Origin: Edolisoma coerulescens
Lineage: Eukaryota > Chordata > Aves > Passeriformes > Campephagidae
Length of the DNA stretch: 64,000 bases
NCBI GenBank assembly: GCA_013397115.1
Contig: VWZW01002576.1
Location: forward strand, 1,442,195 to 1,506,194
Reading direction: 5' to 3'
This document shows, piece by piece, positions 12,301-24,776 of this stretch (position 1 is the stretch's first letter; every line of letters begins with the position of its first letter). Position numbers and translations under genes: made by a program. The notes below the pieces were generated by a model, which was given only the letters and a program-made list of their open reading frames with translations, had not been told where the DNA came from and made no database searches.

Positions 12301-13877
12301 TTGTATATGAAACAGTCATTTAGCTTAGGGGCTGGTTGGCTATTCCCTTCCTTATGTGTATGCCTTCATACAGAAAACTAACCTTTTTACCAAAGTCCCC
12401 TGTAATTTGATTTATTATGCTTTGTTAAGGCTTATTAGTCAGTTTTGGGTTAATTGTGTTTATTGTTGATTTCTTTGTTAGGTCTGCTGGCAATAGTAAA
12501 TTGTAAGTTTTTGAGGTAACAGTAATGTTGAAATTAAATAATAAAATAGCTTACATGGTGTGCTTCTTTTATCCTGTGTCTCTACTAGAGGTATGTGCTT
12601 TTATTAGCTGATGTGGCAAATTCTCTCTGATTCTGATTGCATTTTAAGACTTCTTTCTGTTTTGAAGCAGTCATACAACAGTTGCAGTTCACTGTCAGTT
12701 TTGCAAGACATCTAAAAAACAAGCTCCCCATATTTAGTTATAGTTAGGTTTTTATTCTGAAAATCTAGAGCCATTGTGGTTTAGCATATACAGAAAATCA
12801 TAGCATTTATTTTAGACATGTTATTTGGTTCATGATGGATTAAATATAGGATAATCCTAAACTATTATTTTCTTCAGTAGTAGTTGTATTTTTGGAGCTT
12901 ACTTTGGTTTTATTTTCTGTGTCTTCTCTTTCATAAGAGCATCAAGAGAGTAATTACTGGACAAGTCATATGTATATATGCACGTACCATATATGTACTT
13001 CTAAAGGAGAGCTCTTTGTGGATCCCTGCAAATTTTGCTTTGCTTCAGACCTCTTGATACATAAAAACCCATTAAAAAGAAGAAAATCAAATCTCTGCAG
13101 ATAATTTCTATTAAATACTTTGCTTTGGATACATGTAAAGACAATTTTGTTGACACAAAGACCATTTAAAGTAATATAAACTTGTTTTCCATTTTATCTT
13201 CAACATGACCAGTTAGTATTGAGCCAGTATACATTTTTCTCTGTGTCTATACCATTATTTTTAATTAGTTTAAAAATTACTTTAACCTTTTCAGGTCATG
13301 CCTGCTATTAATACCATTCTACTTTTAAATTCTTGGCTGCACTTCAGTTTTCTGTGCCAGTTTTTCTTTCTTATGTGTGAATGGTAGTGGAAGTGATAAG
13401 GCATTTAGAAAATACAACCTATTAGCAACAAGTGAAAGAACTGAGTTTATTTGGACAAGATAGATAGAAGAGCGCATTACAGTAGTCTCTAGTTTCAGCT
13501 TGTAATCTTTGCTAAAGATTGCAAAAAAAAAAAAGGAGAATTAATTATTCTTGGTTTTGCTAGTGAATATGGGGAAATGGACAATGATGGAGTTTTAGGT
13601 TAAATAAGAAATAAGTTTGGCAAAAAAGCTGAGAGTGCTGTTTTAGGGTATCTCCATTTCTAGAAGCTTTTACGATTGGACAAATATTGGCCAGAGATGG
13701 TTTAAATGTAGATGATCTAGACATTGTTAAGATTACAGAAGCATGTCAAGAGACAAAAATACAGTTTATTTGTAGAGAAAGGTAGGACAGCAGCTGGGGT
13801 AGTAGCTACTTAACTAAAATGGGTAGTACTAATAGATATATATACTGATGTGTATATATATAGAAGTATACTGAGAG
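9341..13877. other. AT-rich stretch without recognised genes
   Basis: It contains a short TA run near 9928, an A-run near 10043, a T16 run at 11355-11370, an A12 run at 13523-13534 and an interrupted TA/TG microsatellite at 13837-13862. Open frames are short and show no family signature. Confidence 0.5.
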
Positions 13878-14042
13878 ATTAAGTTGCCCAGAGAAGCTGT
13901 GGCTGCCCCCTCCCTGACGGTGCTCAAGGCCAGGCTGGATGGGGCTTTGAGCAATCTGAGATGGTGGAAGGCGCCCCTTCCCATGGCGAGGGGCGTGGAA
14001 TTGGATGATCTTTAAGGTCCCTTCCACCCCAAACCATTCTAT
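13878..14042 (+). mobile_element. CR1 LINE, 5'-truncated 3' end
   Basis: The hallmark avian CR1 3' region is present: GTTGCCCAGAGAAGCTGTGG, then a CAAGGCCAGGCTGGATGGGG block, then GATGATCTTTAAGGTCCCTT and the terminal CCAAACCATTCTAT. Several CpGs survive, so it is probably less decayed than the other copies. Only about 165 bp of the 3' UTR are left, with no reverse transcriptase sequence. The open frame on the opposite strand here (13806-14027) is a by-product of the repeat. Confidence 0.93.
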
Positions 14043-17000
14043 ACGAGGAATGTGTCACTGTTAACAGTTTTAAGCAAGTTGAAATTGCATCAGTGGGTGA
14101 GATTTAGTAATTCCAAAGTAGGCTAAGCATTTTAGGGCATTTTTCTAAGAAAACTGAAGTCCTTGCTTGAGATAAGTGGCAGGGACTTGAAAACAGGAGG
14201 CCATGTGTGCTGATGAAAGTCTCAGGCAGTGGGGGCAGCTTGGTTTGCTCACCCACCCTGAAAGTTTGGGTTAGGTTTACCTTGAGGAAGGCTGCCAGGG
14301 ACTTCCTGCAAGCAGGGCAGCTCGGGGTTGGGTTTTGAAGCAGCTTTGGAACATAAATATAAGTGCTTTTGGGCCATTACTGAAAGAATTTTAGGTGCTG
14401 GGGGAGTTCATTGAACCGCTGGACAAATGGAAAGCTGGTGGGGTGTTAATGCTCATAATTCCTTTGTGAATTTCACCGCGCAGAGACCAATAGTTAGATC
14501 TTATGAGTAGGGCTTGGCAAAGAGAGAATTCCTTAACAGTGAAGCTTGGGAAAGGGAACTGATGCTGAACAAATTGATACAGCCTTCCACCTTCTACAAA
14601 TACACCAGCTGAAAAAAAACAACAAAAAAAAAAAACAACTGACAATGGAAAAAACCTTCAGCTTGCTTTTGAAACACTGAAGTATTTTACTTGACCTGGA
14701 ACAACTGTGAATGGAAACATTCCTAAACCAAGTGGTTTTTTCTTGTGCAATTGGATTGGGCTGGCAGTATACACAGTGGCAGTGATTTATCCAACTGGGA
14801 GTAGCTTAAGCTCACTGGATCCAGGTTTATGCCTACCCTTGGATGAAGCAGTGATACACAGGTTTGAAACACAGAGAGATTAGATAGTTGAAATTAAGAA
14901 ATCATATGAATTTGAGAATGTATGCCTAAAATGCCATATAAGGTGTTTACATGAATGTTTACCCATTTCTCATTAAAGTAATTTCACAACCAAAAATGTT
15001 ATTAAAAAAAAGCCATTGACTGACTCGTGATCTCTAGATCAAAAGCAGATTTTCTATGTGGTGACGGTAGAAAAACAAACCAAATCCTAACCACTTAGAA
15101 CTTACATACAATTCTTGTGGGCATGACTCGTTGAATTAAAGCTAGGTTTAGGCTTTAAATACAAATTTTCTGTAAAGTATTGGGGACCACCTTTTGTACA
15201 AGGCTGATAATGTTAGATACAGCAGAATGAAATAAATTGCTTAGGAAAAAATTATCCCTTCTGATAGTTTGAAAATTAGCTACCTTCAGCCATAAATCTT
15301 GCAATGTAAGATGTCCTGACCCCTGTGGAATTGAAGCCAATTAGAAATAACCTCTTTATAGCTTTTATTTGCAAAGAGATGCGGGGGAGAAAGGAGTGAA
15401 TAATACCCTTACATCAGAATGCTTTAAATACCCTCGCAGACAGCTGAAATGTTGATGGAGCAATATGACCTTACTACCTTGGACTGCCTGTCTTCAAATT
15501 ACAAGTTACAAAATTCCAAGTTGGTCCCCTTTTACAGGCAAAATGGCTAGTGTTGTAATTATAAAGATTTTCCTCAGATGACGGTTGTCTGCAAAATATT
15601 GACTGGAGCTCTTCTCAGCTGTCTACGGTACAGCTTAATAGACACCACATTCCTGAAAACACAGTGGAATTTTGATTGTGGCATAGAGCTATTGACATGA
15701 TCTTTACAGTTTGAGAATAGCAGAAAATATCTAGGAAGCAAAATAGAGATGCTTATGTTAACTTTATCATTCTGACAAAATTCTTTGTTATACCTGGCCT
15801 TTGTGGTCCTTGGAAGTTCTTGAGGATATACAAAAGTTCAAATAAGAAGGCCAACATCATCCATCAACTCTGCCATGGGCAGATAGAATAGGCTGTGTCT
15901 ACCTTTCTCTTCCAGCACTTCAAATGCTGTAAAGCCAGGTCAAGCCATATTCATTGTTGTGACCCTCTAGTGAGGTTACATGAGGCAACTCATAGTCAGA
16001 CAGAGCAAAAGAGATCCTACAAAGGCAAGGAATCTCATCTAATTCATCTATACACGTCAAGGATAGCGTCAGGAACCCTATCACAGCATTATGTTTGTAA
16101 ATGTCTGTGCAGTTTTGACTCTTTCAAAGAAAGACATGAAGATAATGATACATCATTATTCAGCAGCCTCAGTAAACTTCGATTTAAAAGTAGCATTTGA
16201 AAGAATAAGTTTATGTGCTAACCAGCATCAAATAAATAGTGGAATTATGTTGAAACAAATATAAAGATAATAGTAAATACACAGTGACAAAATTCCTCTT
16301 TCTTTGAGCTCTCACAAAAAAAAAAACAGGCAAGGAATGAAAATATCTCTCTGCATGTACAAGAGGGCTGCACTTCACACTGCAATCTGTAGAACTGTGT
16401 CAAAGGTACCTTGTTTTGGTCTGTGTCTGGTGACAGCATTGCAGAGTGATGGTTAATACTGCATTGCCCTGCTTCCAATGCTCTGCTCACGTGCTGAGGC
16501 ACAAAACTGTTGCTCATGCAACTTTAGTCAGAGATAAGTGGGCGCTGTGCATCATCTCGCTGAAGTTGTTCCCTTTAATGTCCGGCTTCTGATCCAGAGT
16601 GAGGAAAATGCAAAGAGCTGGTGGCTGCTCTGTTCAGGCTAAGTTGTAGGAGCTTCCAAGAATAGGTGACATGACAGCCTAAGTACTGTCTGAGGGATAC
16701 AGCCCAACCTTGTTTCACAGGATCAGCTTTCAGCAACATGTGCATGAGGTGGATTTTATTTGATTGTGAGCAGCATCTGCGTGGGTGCAGAACAGAGGGA
16801 GTTCTTTCTTAATGCTTTTTTCCCTGCTTTTGATCAAGCAAAACCAGAAAACCAGCCCAACAGCTAAAGCAAAGCAGACTGTAGGAGCGCAGGCCTGAAA
16901 AATCCCAAAGAAAATGAAGGAAAAGACATTCAGAACTCTGAGAGGATAAAATGTTTCTTACAGTTTGCCATATATATTACCAGAATAAGGCCTTTAAATA

Positions 17001-19639
17001 CATGTATATATTTTGTACATGAGCAACACTAAATTAAAGAAAACCCTAATTCTATCAACTGTTTCCTTCTGAGGATGCAAGTTGTATCATTTCACTCTTC
17101 TGCTCAAGAAGGGTAATGGTAACTGGTATCTGTTACGAATTAGCAAAATACAAACCATGCATTTGTTCTAACCTGATAGTTTACAGATAACAGATAGTTA
17201 CAGGAAGTTTACAGATAACACTAATAAAGAATGAATTCTCATTCTTCTGTGTGGATGAAAAGTGTATATGAAGGTAATGCCACTATAGGGACATGGCCTA
17301 TAGGCTATTAAGGGAGAAAAAGAAGTATTTAAGTACTATCAGAAGACCTCATGGGCTTATAGCAAAGATACAGAGCATAATCAAGGCTGTTAATTGTGCC
17401 AAGTGCTGCCACTCAAAACTGAAGTTGAAGCCTGTTGTCCTTGTGATACTCTGCAAAAGAAAACACTATTTCTGCAGCATTAAGTAATATAAGGATTATT
17501 GTTCTTTTAGACAGGTTCTCATCTCAGCTGTCTAGCAGAGGTCTCCTTGGCCTGTTAAACAAAAGGGAACCACATATTCAGCTGTTTCATTTTCAGTTGT
17601 ATTATTTTTCCTCAGGGTTTTTTTTTTTCTCCCTTTTGCCTGTCACTATTTGACACATATGGGCACGATTACTACAGTATGTATAAATAATTTCTTTAAA
17701 ACCCACAGATGGACAAGAGCTATTTCAAACCTGTCTTACTGAAGGAAAACAAGGGCCAGAAAGAATAAAAATATGCCCACTAAGAAAAATAGGACTATAA
17801 AAATAAAGTGTAGATATGACAGGTCATTTAACAAGGAAAGCATAAAAGTAGTGTTGGGAGAAACACAAAGCTACTACCAGGGCTGTACACAAATTAGCTT
17901 ATGATGTAATCTTGAATACTATAATCAGATCTCATTGTAATCATATGTGGGGGTTCCCCAAAAAATGTTAGCAGGATGTATATATGGCTAATGATATTTA
18001 TGTTTTTGTAAATATGTAAGTATGATATAAAAGGTGGAGGGAGGGATAGGATTAAGCCAGCCCGGGAAGCTTTCTGGCAATAGAAACCAGCTATATCAGA
18101 CACAAGAAAGACAGCAAAAATACCCCAGACCTCCTTACCACACTTTATTCTCTAAGTCTGCATAGTAATTAAATCTCTATCTGAGAGACAGGAGAATTAA
18201 AGATAAATAATTAAAAGTTGACAAGAGTCTCACATGCACAGGCATTTGAAAGTGGCCAAACCTATTGTTTGTTCTAATACAGGTCTAGGTATTGATAAGT
18301 AGTGGAAAAAATAGACCTGCTGGCAAGGATGAGAGTGGGTACCGGGAAACAAGCACAAAACCCAAGAAGTTATCCCAGAATCTGTTAAAATGATGGATTT
18401 TCCGCTATATGCAGGGAAAATTAATGTGCTTGGAGCTGACCCAGAAATTAGAGATGACAGGCTGCTGTTGACCAGCCAAAGTTTGAATAGTGAACTACCG
18501 GTGTAATTATCAATATTAAATCTCCATTTCATGGCAGTGAAAAACCTCATCCTATAGAAGAGGTTCCCATGCAGTGAAGGCTTCACATGGCAAACAATTG
18601 AAAGCACAGTAAAATGGGATTACTGGTGGTTTGCAGCAAGAGGACAAGGCCTGTGTTGAAGCTTTGTATATTTGTTAGCATTGCACGATTTGCCAGGTTG
18701 GAGATAGCTAAACATCTTTATCTTTCACAAACACAACTACTTGATGGTACAGCACATAACCAGAAAAGTGGTTTAGCCCAAAAGTGATAAAAGGCGGATT
18801 CACCTCAAATATGACACAAATTAATCTCATTGCCATCAGAAATGGTTGAACTTTGCAAAAAGATGTCTTATTCTACTCAAGTTGTTACTAATGCAACAGC
18901 AGTTTGAATAAAACATATAGATAAAAATGTGGATTTCCCTTAGCTTTCAGTGTAAAGCTATTAATTATTTATTGTCTTTTGCCATATTGCATTTCCATTT
19001 TAGTTTCATATGACAACTTATGCTAATTGCTTAGGGTGCTTACCATCATAAGCAGATTTTACATTTATTTACTGTAAATCTCTGTTTAAAGCAAATGTGA
19101 AGTTTACTGTCATCATCTTCATCAGTCAATATATTTGACTAAAATACTGAAAAATCTCCTTGAAATTGCTATGTGTACAAGTTAAATCCAAGTAGATAGT
19201 GACTGCAAAGGGAATGTTTCTGCAAACTATAGCTTTCTCAAAAATTTAAGTGATTGGAAATTTGTGATCTTCAGCAGATTTTAGATCAAATATAGTTTCA
19301 TGTTCTATTTACATTTTGGTAGGCCACTCTATCATTAATAGTAGTAAATTAGTAAAATATTAACAGACGACAATTACAGAATGTATTTTGTTAGTCTATG
19401 GGGAATGCATCTAGACTGGTGAAAAAAATAGATATTGGGCAAGATTTTGGTTTTATTTTTCATTTCTTTGATCCAATTGAAGGCGCCAAAGCAGATAAGG
19501 AATTTGATAGTAGAGAAAGATATACCTTTAGAACTTCTTTTAATTTGGGAAACAGCTAAGAAGAAAGAACAGTCTGATTATAAAACCAAATGTAGTCTAG
19601 AGTAAACTTCTAAATGCTGGATTAGAAATCAAGCTGATA
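14043..19639. other. AT-rich stretch without recognised genes
   Basis: It includes an A-rich patch at 14612-14639 and a 14-bp direct repeat (GTTTACAGATAACA) at 17179-17192 and 17207-17220. Near 14286-14310 on the minus strand a strong acceptor (GAGCTGCCCTGCTTGCAG) sits only 25 bp before a CTCAAG|GTAAAC donor; this is too short to call an exon. The segment around 18950-19140 is repeat-free and AT-rich with many ATTA/TAAT words. I see no gene. Confidence 0.45.
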
Positions 19640-19872
19640 CTGTGTCCCTTGTGGACAGGAGAGCCAATGTGATCCTGGGGTGCATCGGGGTGTCCACCAG
19701 GTCAAGGGAAATGATCCTACCCCTTTAGTCAGCCCTAGTGAGGCCACACCTGGAGTGCTGTATCCAGTTCTGGGTTCCTTGGGACAAGACAAGGAGCTAC
19801 CAGAGACCAAAAAGATGGTTAAGGGACAGGGACATTGCTCTTATGAGGAGAGACCGTGGGAGCTCGTTAGTG
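19640..19872 (+). mobile_element. CR1 LINE fragment from the ORF2 end / 3' region
   Basis: The sequence matches the late-ORF2 part of CR1: a CCCTTGTGG…GCCAATGTGATCCTGGGG segment, then GTGAGGCCACACCTGGAGTG, GTATCCAGTTCTGGGTTCC, and AAGATGGTTAAGGGACAGGG followed by TATGAGGAGAGACC. The copy is interrupted and diverged and stops near 19872, before the usual CR1 3' tail, so both ends are truncated. The 175-codon frame spanning 19680-20207 starts inside this relic and runs into unrelated sequence; it is not a gene. Confidence 0.88.
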
Positions 19873-21618
19873 AAGGCAAGATTTGTGTTCAATGCCACGA
19901 AAAAAGAAATGAGGCAAAACGGAAAAAATTACACAGGACAAAGGTGGAATTTTACTTTAACCATCAGGTTTTAGTTGTACCAACCCAAATGGAACACACA
20001 CTGCTGCCATTAATGTGGTGTTTGGTAACCATTATGTACTTTTTATACCAATTGCCACAAAACACCACAGCCCCTTTGCTATCACACAGGCTACAGTCAA
20101 ACAGAACTAGAAAAGGTTTCTCACTGGATTGGAAAATAAATATCTGGGATCTACTCAATTTGCAGCAATACCAATGCCTAAAAATTGACTTTTTTCCCCC
20201 TCCTTAAAAAACGCCCTGTTTCACAGAAACTTCAGTTTTTCATCAACATTCTGGTGAAAAGTTCCCAGATGGATCTGTTGACCAGTATGTTTCACACAAT
20301 GGCATCTGTCTGTCTGGAAGTAATAGTCTGATACATATTCTGTAATGAGGATAATGTCGTTGTCTCAGGGAACATACAAAAAAAAATATTAGAAAGTGTT
20401 TTGTACTTGACTGAATTTTCTCTTTCTTGTCCAATTCACATCTCAGCTTCCCCTTTTTATTTTAAATTTTCTTTTCCTGAAGGGTAAACATGGGTTATGC
20501 TCCAATAATGAACAAAGTAAAATGCAGTTTGTGGGAATGCTGCTCAAACTGACAAGACTATTTTACCTACTGGCTTTATGGGAAGCTTTTCATGGTTCCT
20601 TTTTTGAATATATGCTATTTGCTCCCAGCTGGAAACACTGTCAACTTCACATCTCCCGAGGTCTTTAGAGTCCTGGGAAATGAAGCTGAAACAGAGTATT
20701 TTTAGTTGCCATACTATGATGTGGAAGGTTGGTAAATGTGAGGCAAATTATATGATATTGGTATACAAATCACTTTTCTCATATACAGTAAATTGTAGCA
20801 CAAGGGTGCATAAAAGTAATTAAGTGATTTGTGAACCAGGCTCTAGATATATTCAAAAATTACTAAGGTGAATTACTTCTTGGATTGTAAGATAATTATA
20901 GCACCAGTATTCTGCTCATCAACAATGTAGTCCTCACACAGGCACAATTGCAATGGAGTGCTGTATTTTTATATGTGGCCCACACTCTAATTAACACATT
21001 CTAATTTCAAGCTTAAAAGAAAACCACAAGAAACATATGGCTTATAGCATTTTATTATTAACAACTAAGCTGTGTGTCTCACTGTGAGACAAAAAGCCAA
21101 TCTTTCTTTTCTTTGATTCAGCCTTGCTCCCTGCTTTTTTATTTCTATCAGATAATTAAATAACCCAAACAAGATGAAATTAGTTACTTAATTTCTTTAG
21201 GAATTAGAGGTAATTTAGATTTAAGGAACTATTTTTTGGAGTATTTGAATGTTTTGTTTATAACAGCTTAGTTCAGCCTGTTTGTTCACTCATTTCTTTT
21301 CATCGGCAAGATTTAAAACCAATCAATGATGCCCTGAATTCTGGCTATATTTAATGAGAGAAAATGCTTGGGTTTTTTGCAGTTAAATGCTCCATATTTT
21401 CCAAATCTCTCTCCATTCCACCCTATTTTTAAGCAGCATGTTAATAGTATTAGACTGCTAAGATGAGGATGTTGCTAATAGCAGAATCACAGAGCATGCT
21501 AATTACTTGCAGAGAGGTCACAAAGGCTGGTGAGAGATAGATTCTGATAAGCTGGGGCAATTGCAATATTCATGACTTCCTTTTTTTGTTCCTCCCTAAC
21601 TTTTTTCCTCTGAAATGC
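19873..21618. other. AT-rich stretch without recognised genes
   Basis: It has no repeat or coding signature I can support. The part from about 21040 to 21560 is rich in TAAT/ATTA words and looks unique; conservation cannot be judged from sequence alone. Confidence 0.45.
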
Positions 21619-21815
21619 TCACAAGTCTGTGTCCGTATCACCGATGAAGGGTAAGATGTCTTCATTTGAACGGCTCTTTCTTGGTGGATTTTTGTGGTGC
21701 AAAGCAGATGGCAGTGCTCCTACTGTCTCTTCAGAAGTGAGTACATTAAGGGTAGTGCCCCACTGGCTCTTTGATGAGACAGGTCTGAAATCATCAAAGG
21801 CTGGCCCTCTTCTTT
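21619..21815 (-). CDS. Candidate terminal coding exon, unrecognised protein
   Basis: On the minus strand an acceptor with a fair pyrimidine tract (GCTTGTACTTTTTGACAG) is followed by 197 bp: two bases finishing a split codon, 64 sense codons and TGA. The peptide is polar and soluble-looking, begins RRGPAFDDFRP, has a basic patch NPPRKSRSNED, and ends GDTDTDL. The last residues T-D-L would fit a class I PDZ ligand if this is a true C-terminus. Alternatively the exon could splice out at GACTT|GTGAGC, whose GT lies just before the stop. No AATAAA was seen close downstream. The opposite strand is also open (21629-21880), so an accidental frame is not excluded. No family is recognised and no function is assigned. 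Confidence 0.35.
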
Positions 21816-22273
21816 CTGTCAAAAAGTACAAGCAGGGCCTATGGAGACCACTGTCTATGGAAGATGATAGCAGTAATTAGCCTTTATGATAGATAAATCT
21901 TCATCATCTGATGATCAAAGACAGCTAAAATTACCAAATTACATGTGGCAGTTTTGTAATATGAATAAGATGAGGCAACTTTATAATCTCTATGATCTTG
22001 TTACATAGAGTGCTAACTCTGTTTTAAGTGTATTTTGCATTAGTTAGGTTAGTTGTTTCAAACACAGGAGCTTATCTTTTCTTAGAAATATTTATTTATT
22101 TAACAATTTATATGTGATGCAATAAAACAATTTGATAAAAGGCAGGAAAGAGAGGATCAGCATAAAGTGAGTGGGAAAATTATATTTTTACTTGTTTCCC
22201 TTTTTCTCTTTTCTTTCAATTTTTTTTATGTGCCTTTTTTTCCACCTTTTCCAATCTTGCTTCCCCATTACAG

Positions 22274-22401
22274 GCTTATTAGGAGCAGCATTTTCTGGAT
22301 TTCAAGCAGGAGGTGGGACTCACAGGCCTCCCTCAAGATCAGTTCTGCATGAAAAACAGGAACAGATGACCCAGCTTGACTGGCTTGAGAGAGAGGTGTA
22401 G
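22274..22401 (+). other. Candidate plus-strand exon (42-codon tail)
   Basis: A long pyrimidine-rich tract from about 22198 leads to CTTCCCCATTACAG, a strong acceptor. The following 128 bp are open in one frame (two bases of a split codon, then 41 codons) up to a TAG at 22399-22401. The peptide starts LLGAAFSGFQAGGG and ends QLDWLEREV. A donor-like GAG|GTGTAG at 22395/22396 would instead make an internal exon of 122 bp. No upstream exon or family is recognised. It lies on the strand opposite to, and about 460 bp from, the candidate exon at 21619-21815, so at least one of the two is likely spurious. Confidence 0.25.
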
Positions 22402-23164
22402 TGTTTGTGGCAGAAGACAAGAACTTCATTCCTGTGCTAATAGTGAAATCTCTTCAGTCAAGCAAAGCACTGAAAGTCTGAGGGTCTAGAAGTGCGTTGC
22501 AATTTAAGAATGTTGTGGGGGTTTTTTGTCCCTAACAAGTGAAAGTCCTTGTTACTGTGATCTGTGTAGATAATATATATATTTTTTTCCAAACTAAAAT
22601 CCCCATCTTTTAAGTAGAGAGAAACGCTTTGTTATCACTGGTGACACATTTCTGGGCACTCAAGATACATTTTTCACCCATCCTAAAGCTGGTGCATTGC
22701 ATGGGGTGGTCAATGCTTTCCTTTAAGAGCTGATGTGTGCTTGCACTGCAGTCTGTTGGGAACATAAGTGCTGAGTGACTTTAAACGTGGTGGTACTGAG
22801 CCTTGCGATATCTGACGTCAGGCAGCTCACTTCTAGAGTTTCCGAATCCTGTTGTAAACACGTTGCATTCATCCTGGCAGGAATCTTGTAAGAGGATCCA
22901 GTGTAGCCAGGGTGCTACATATAGAGCCAAAAGGCAACCTGCTCAATAGTAAAGGAAAGCCTTTACAAACAGGGGTTTGGGAAAGCATGATATCAAGAAT
23001 AATTTAAATTGATCTTTTTCACTTAGCACCGAACTGCTGTGAGATTACAATTTGCGATTTAAGCACCTAAATGCCACTTAAATCTGGTGCTAGGCTTTTA
23101 TTTCCGGTTTGGAATCCAAGTTTCTGTTTAAATATCTTTTAGGAACTTTCTAAATAAAGGAATA

Positions 23165-23186
23165 AAATAATAATAATAATAAAAAG
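23165..23186. repeat. (AAT)n microsatellite
   Basis: About six imperfect AAT/TAA units, within AATAAAATAATAATAATAAT. Confidence 0.9.
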
Positions 23187-24717
23187 AGATAGCACTCTTT
23201 GAGAGCTATCATCTAGTCCTGACAATGACCTGAAAACTTCAGGGTCAAATACACCACTTTACTTTCTGCTTTCAGATGATAATAGCTATGCATTATTATT
23301 ATGTAAAAAATATGACTGTACAGCATGTTCTGGAAGGAAATAACTTGTTGCCAAGGTTACTGAGTAGAATACATCCCCAATATATAGGTAATTTTAAAAA
23401 AGAGAATGCTAAGACAGTTTAAGAAGGGAGGTAGAAGAAGGGTGGAGTGCTAGAAGATATATAACCATATATTTCAGTTTTATTATGCAACAAGAGGATT
23501 CTTGTTTCAGTCAAATGTAGACTAATTTGAAGCTCTTTGAAAATTACTATTATTATTTCATGTCCATAGTTTAGTTTTTTTCACATCATGCTCATTTTTA
23601 CCTACTAGAATCCAAGGTTTTGTTACTTACCTGTGTAAGATATGTTTGTGACTAAGTAATTTGAAGAAAAGGGATATTTTTGCAGCATAATTCAGCATTA
23701 AAATAAGATAACTTTGTATGAGTGTACGACAAATGTTTTTGCAGTAAAATTTGAGTACTGGCCTAAACTTTTTATAGTCTTATTTTGAGCCAAAAGTCCT
23801 GAGCATGTTTCTGTCTCTTGACTGCATACAACAATTAGTTTGCTGAACAAAGGACACATCAAAGGGAAGCATCATGGACGAGGTGAAGGACAGAATTAGG
23901 GTGAGCTTATAATTTGGTGGTACTAGCAGAATTCCTTGCCTTTCTGACAAAGAAATAAAGGTTTGCCTTTTAGGAAGGGCTTGGGCGCCTGCTTTCTCAA
24001 GCCTAGCTTTGCAGTATGGGCATGCAGTGCAGCAGTTATTGAACTGCCTAGCCTTCATGTTTTCCTCATCATTGGGATAATAATGGACAAAGAAATGCAT
24101 TAAGGAAAAAAAAAGCATGACTGGGCAGAAGTACATTTGCCCAAATGAGTGTGAAGGCAGTAATTCAACTTAGTCCTTCATTCCTGGTAGTTCCTAGGGA
24201 AAAAGTTATAGCTACGCTGGCATGTTGAGACATGTTCTACAGCAGTGCATAACAGGTATCCACATTTTAATGTGGATGGGATATAAGTATTTTTAATGCT
24301 GTGTAAGCCAGGAAACACAAATATCTCAAGATATTTGTTTGTGGAGTATTGATGACCCAGTTAATGGAATTATTAATGAGTTGAAATATTCAGAAGGCAC
24401 ATTGTTAAGCCGAGTTAACTGGACTGCACAGCTAACACCTGGAACTGTTTCTCTGTGGCTGTTTTAATAAATGGTTTGAAAGGAGCTGTTGTATAGAGTA
24501 TGCTATACATTTCTCATCAATGATGCAGTGACATATTTAATATGAGCTTATTGGTCCAGAAATGAGCCTTGTTAACTGCTCCATTGCTATACTGTGTGTC
24601 TGGGCAAAAAAACCCGCCTCATTGGTAAAGCTCTTTGTTGTAACCAGTCACTTAATGCTGAAATTTTATCCATTCTAAGCCTAGTCTTTGACTATGGTTT
24701 TAGCCAACATGAAATGT

Positions 24718-24776
24718 TTGGGGTTTTTGGTGGTTTTCAGGTTGTTTTGGGGGTGGGTTTTTTGGTTTTTTTTAGA
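24718..24776 (+). repeat. G/T-rich low-complexity tract
   Basis: T runs alternate with short G runs (GGGG, GG, GG, GG, GGGGG, GGG, GG). On the minus strand it is an A-rich ACCCAAAACAACC-type patch like those elsewhere. The G spacing could permit a weak G-quadruplex; this is only inference. Confidence 0.8.

Noticed and set aside
13806..14027. Minus-strand 73-codon frame
   Set aside because: It is the reverse complement of the CR1 3' end.
14286..14310. 25-bp minus-strand segment between a strong acceptor and CTCAAG|GTAAAC
   Set aside because: Very short, not a multiple of three, and in a GC-richer patch; more likely coincidence than a microexon.
19680..20207. 175-codon plus-strand frame
   Set aside because: It begins inside the CR1 relic at 19640-19872 and runs into unrelated DNA; no domain is visible, so it is a chance frame over a repeat.
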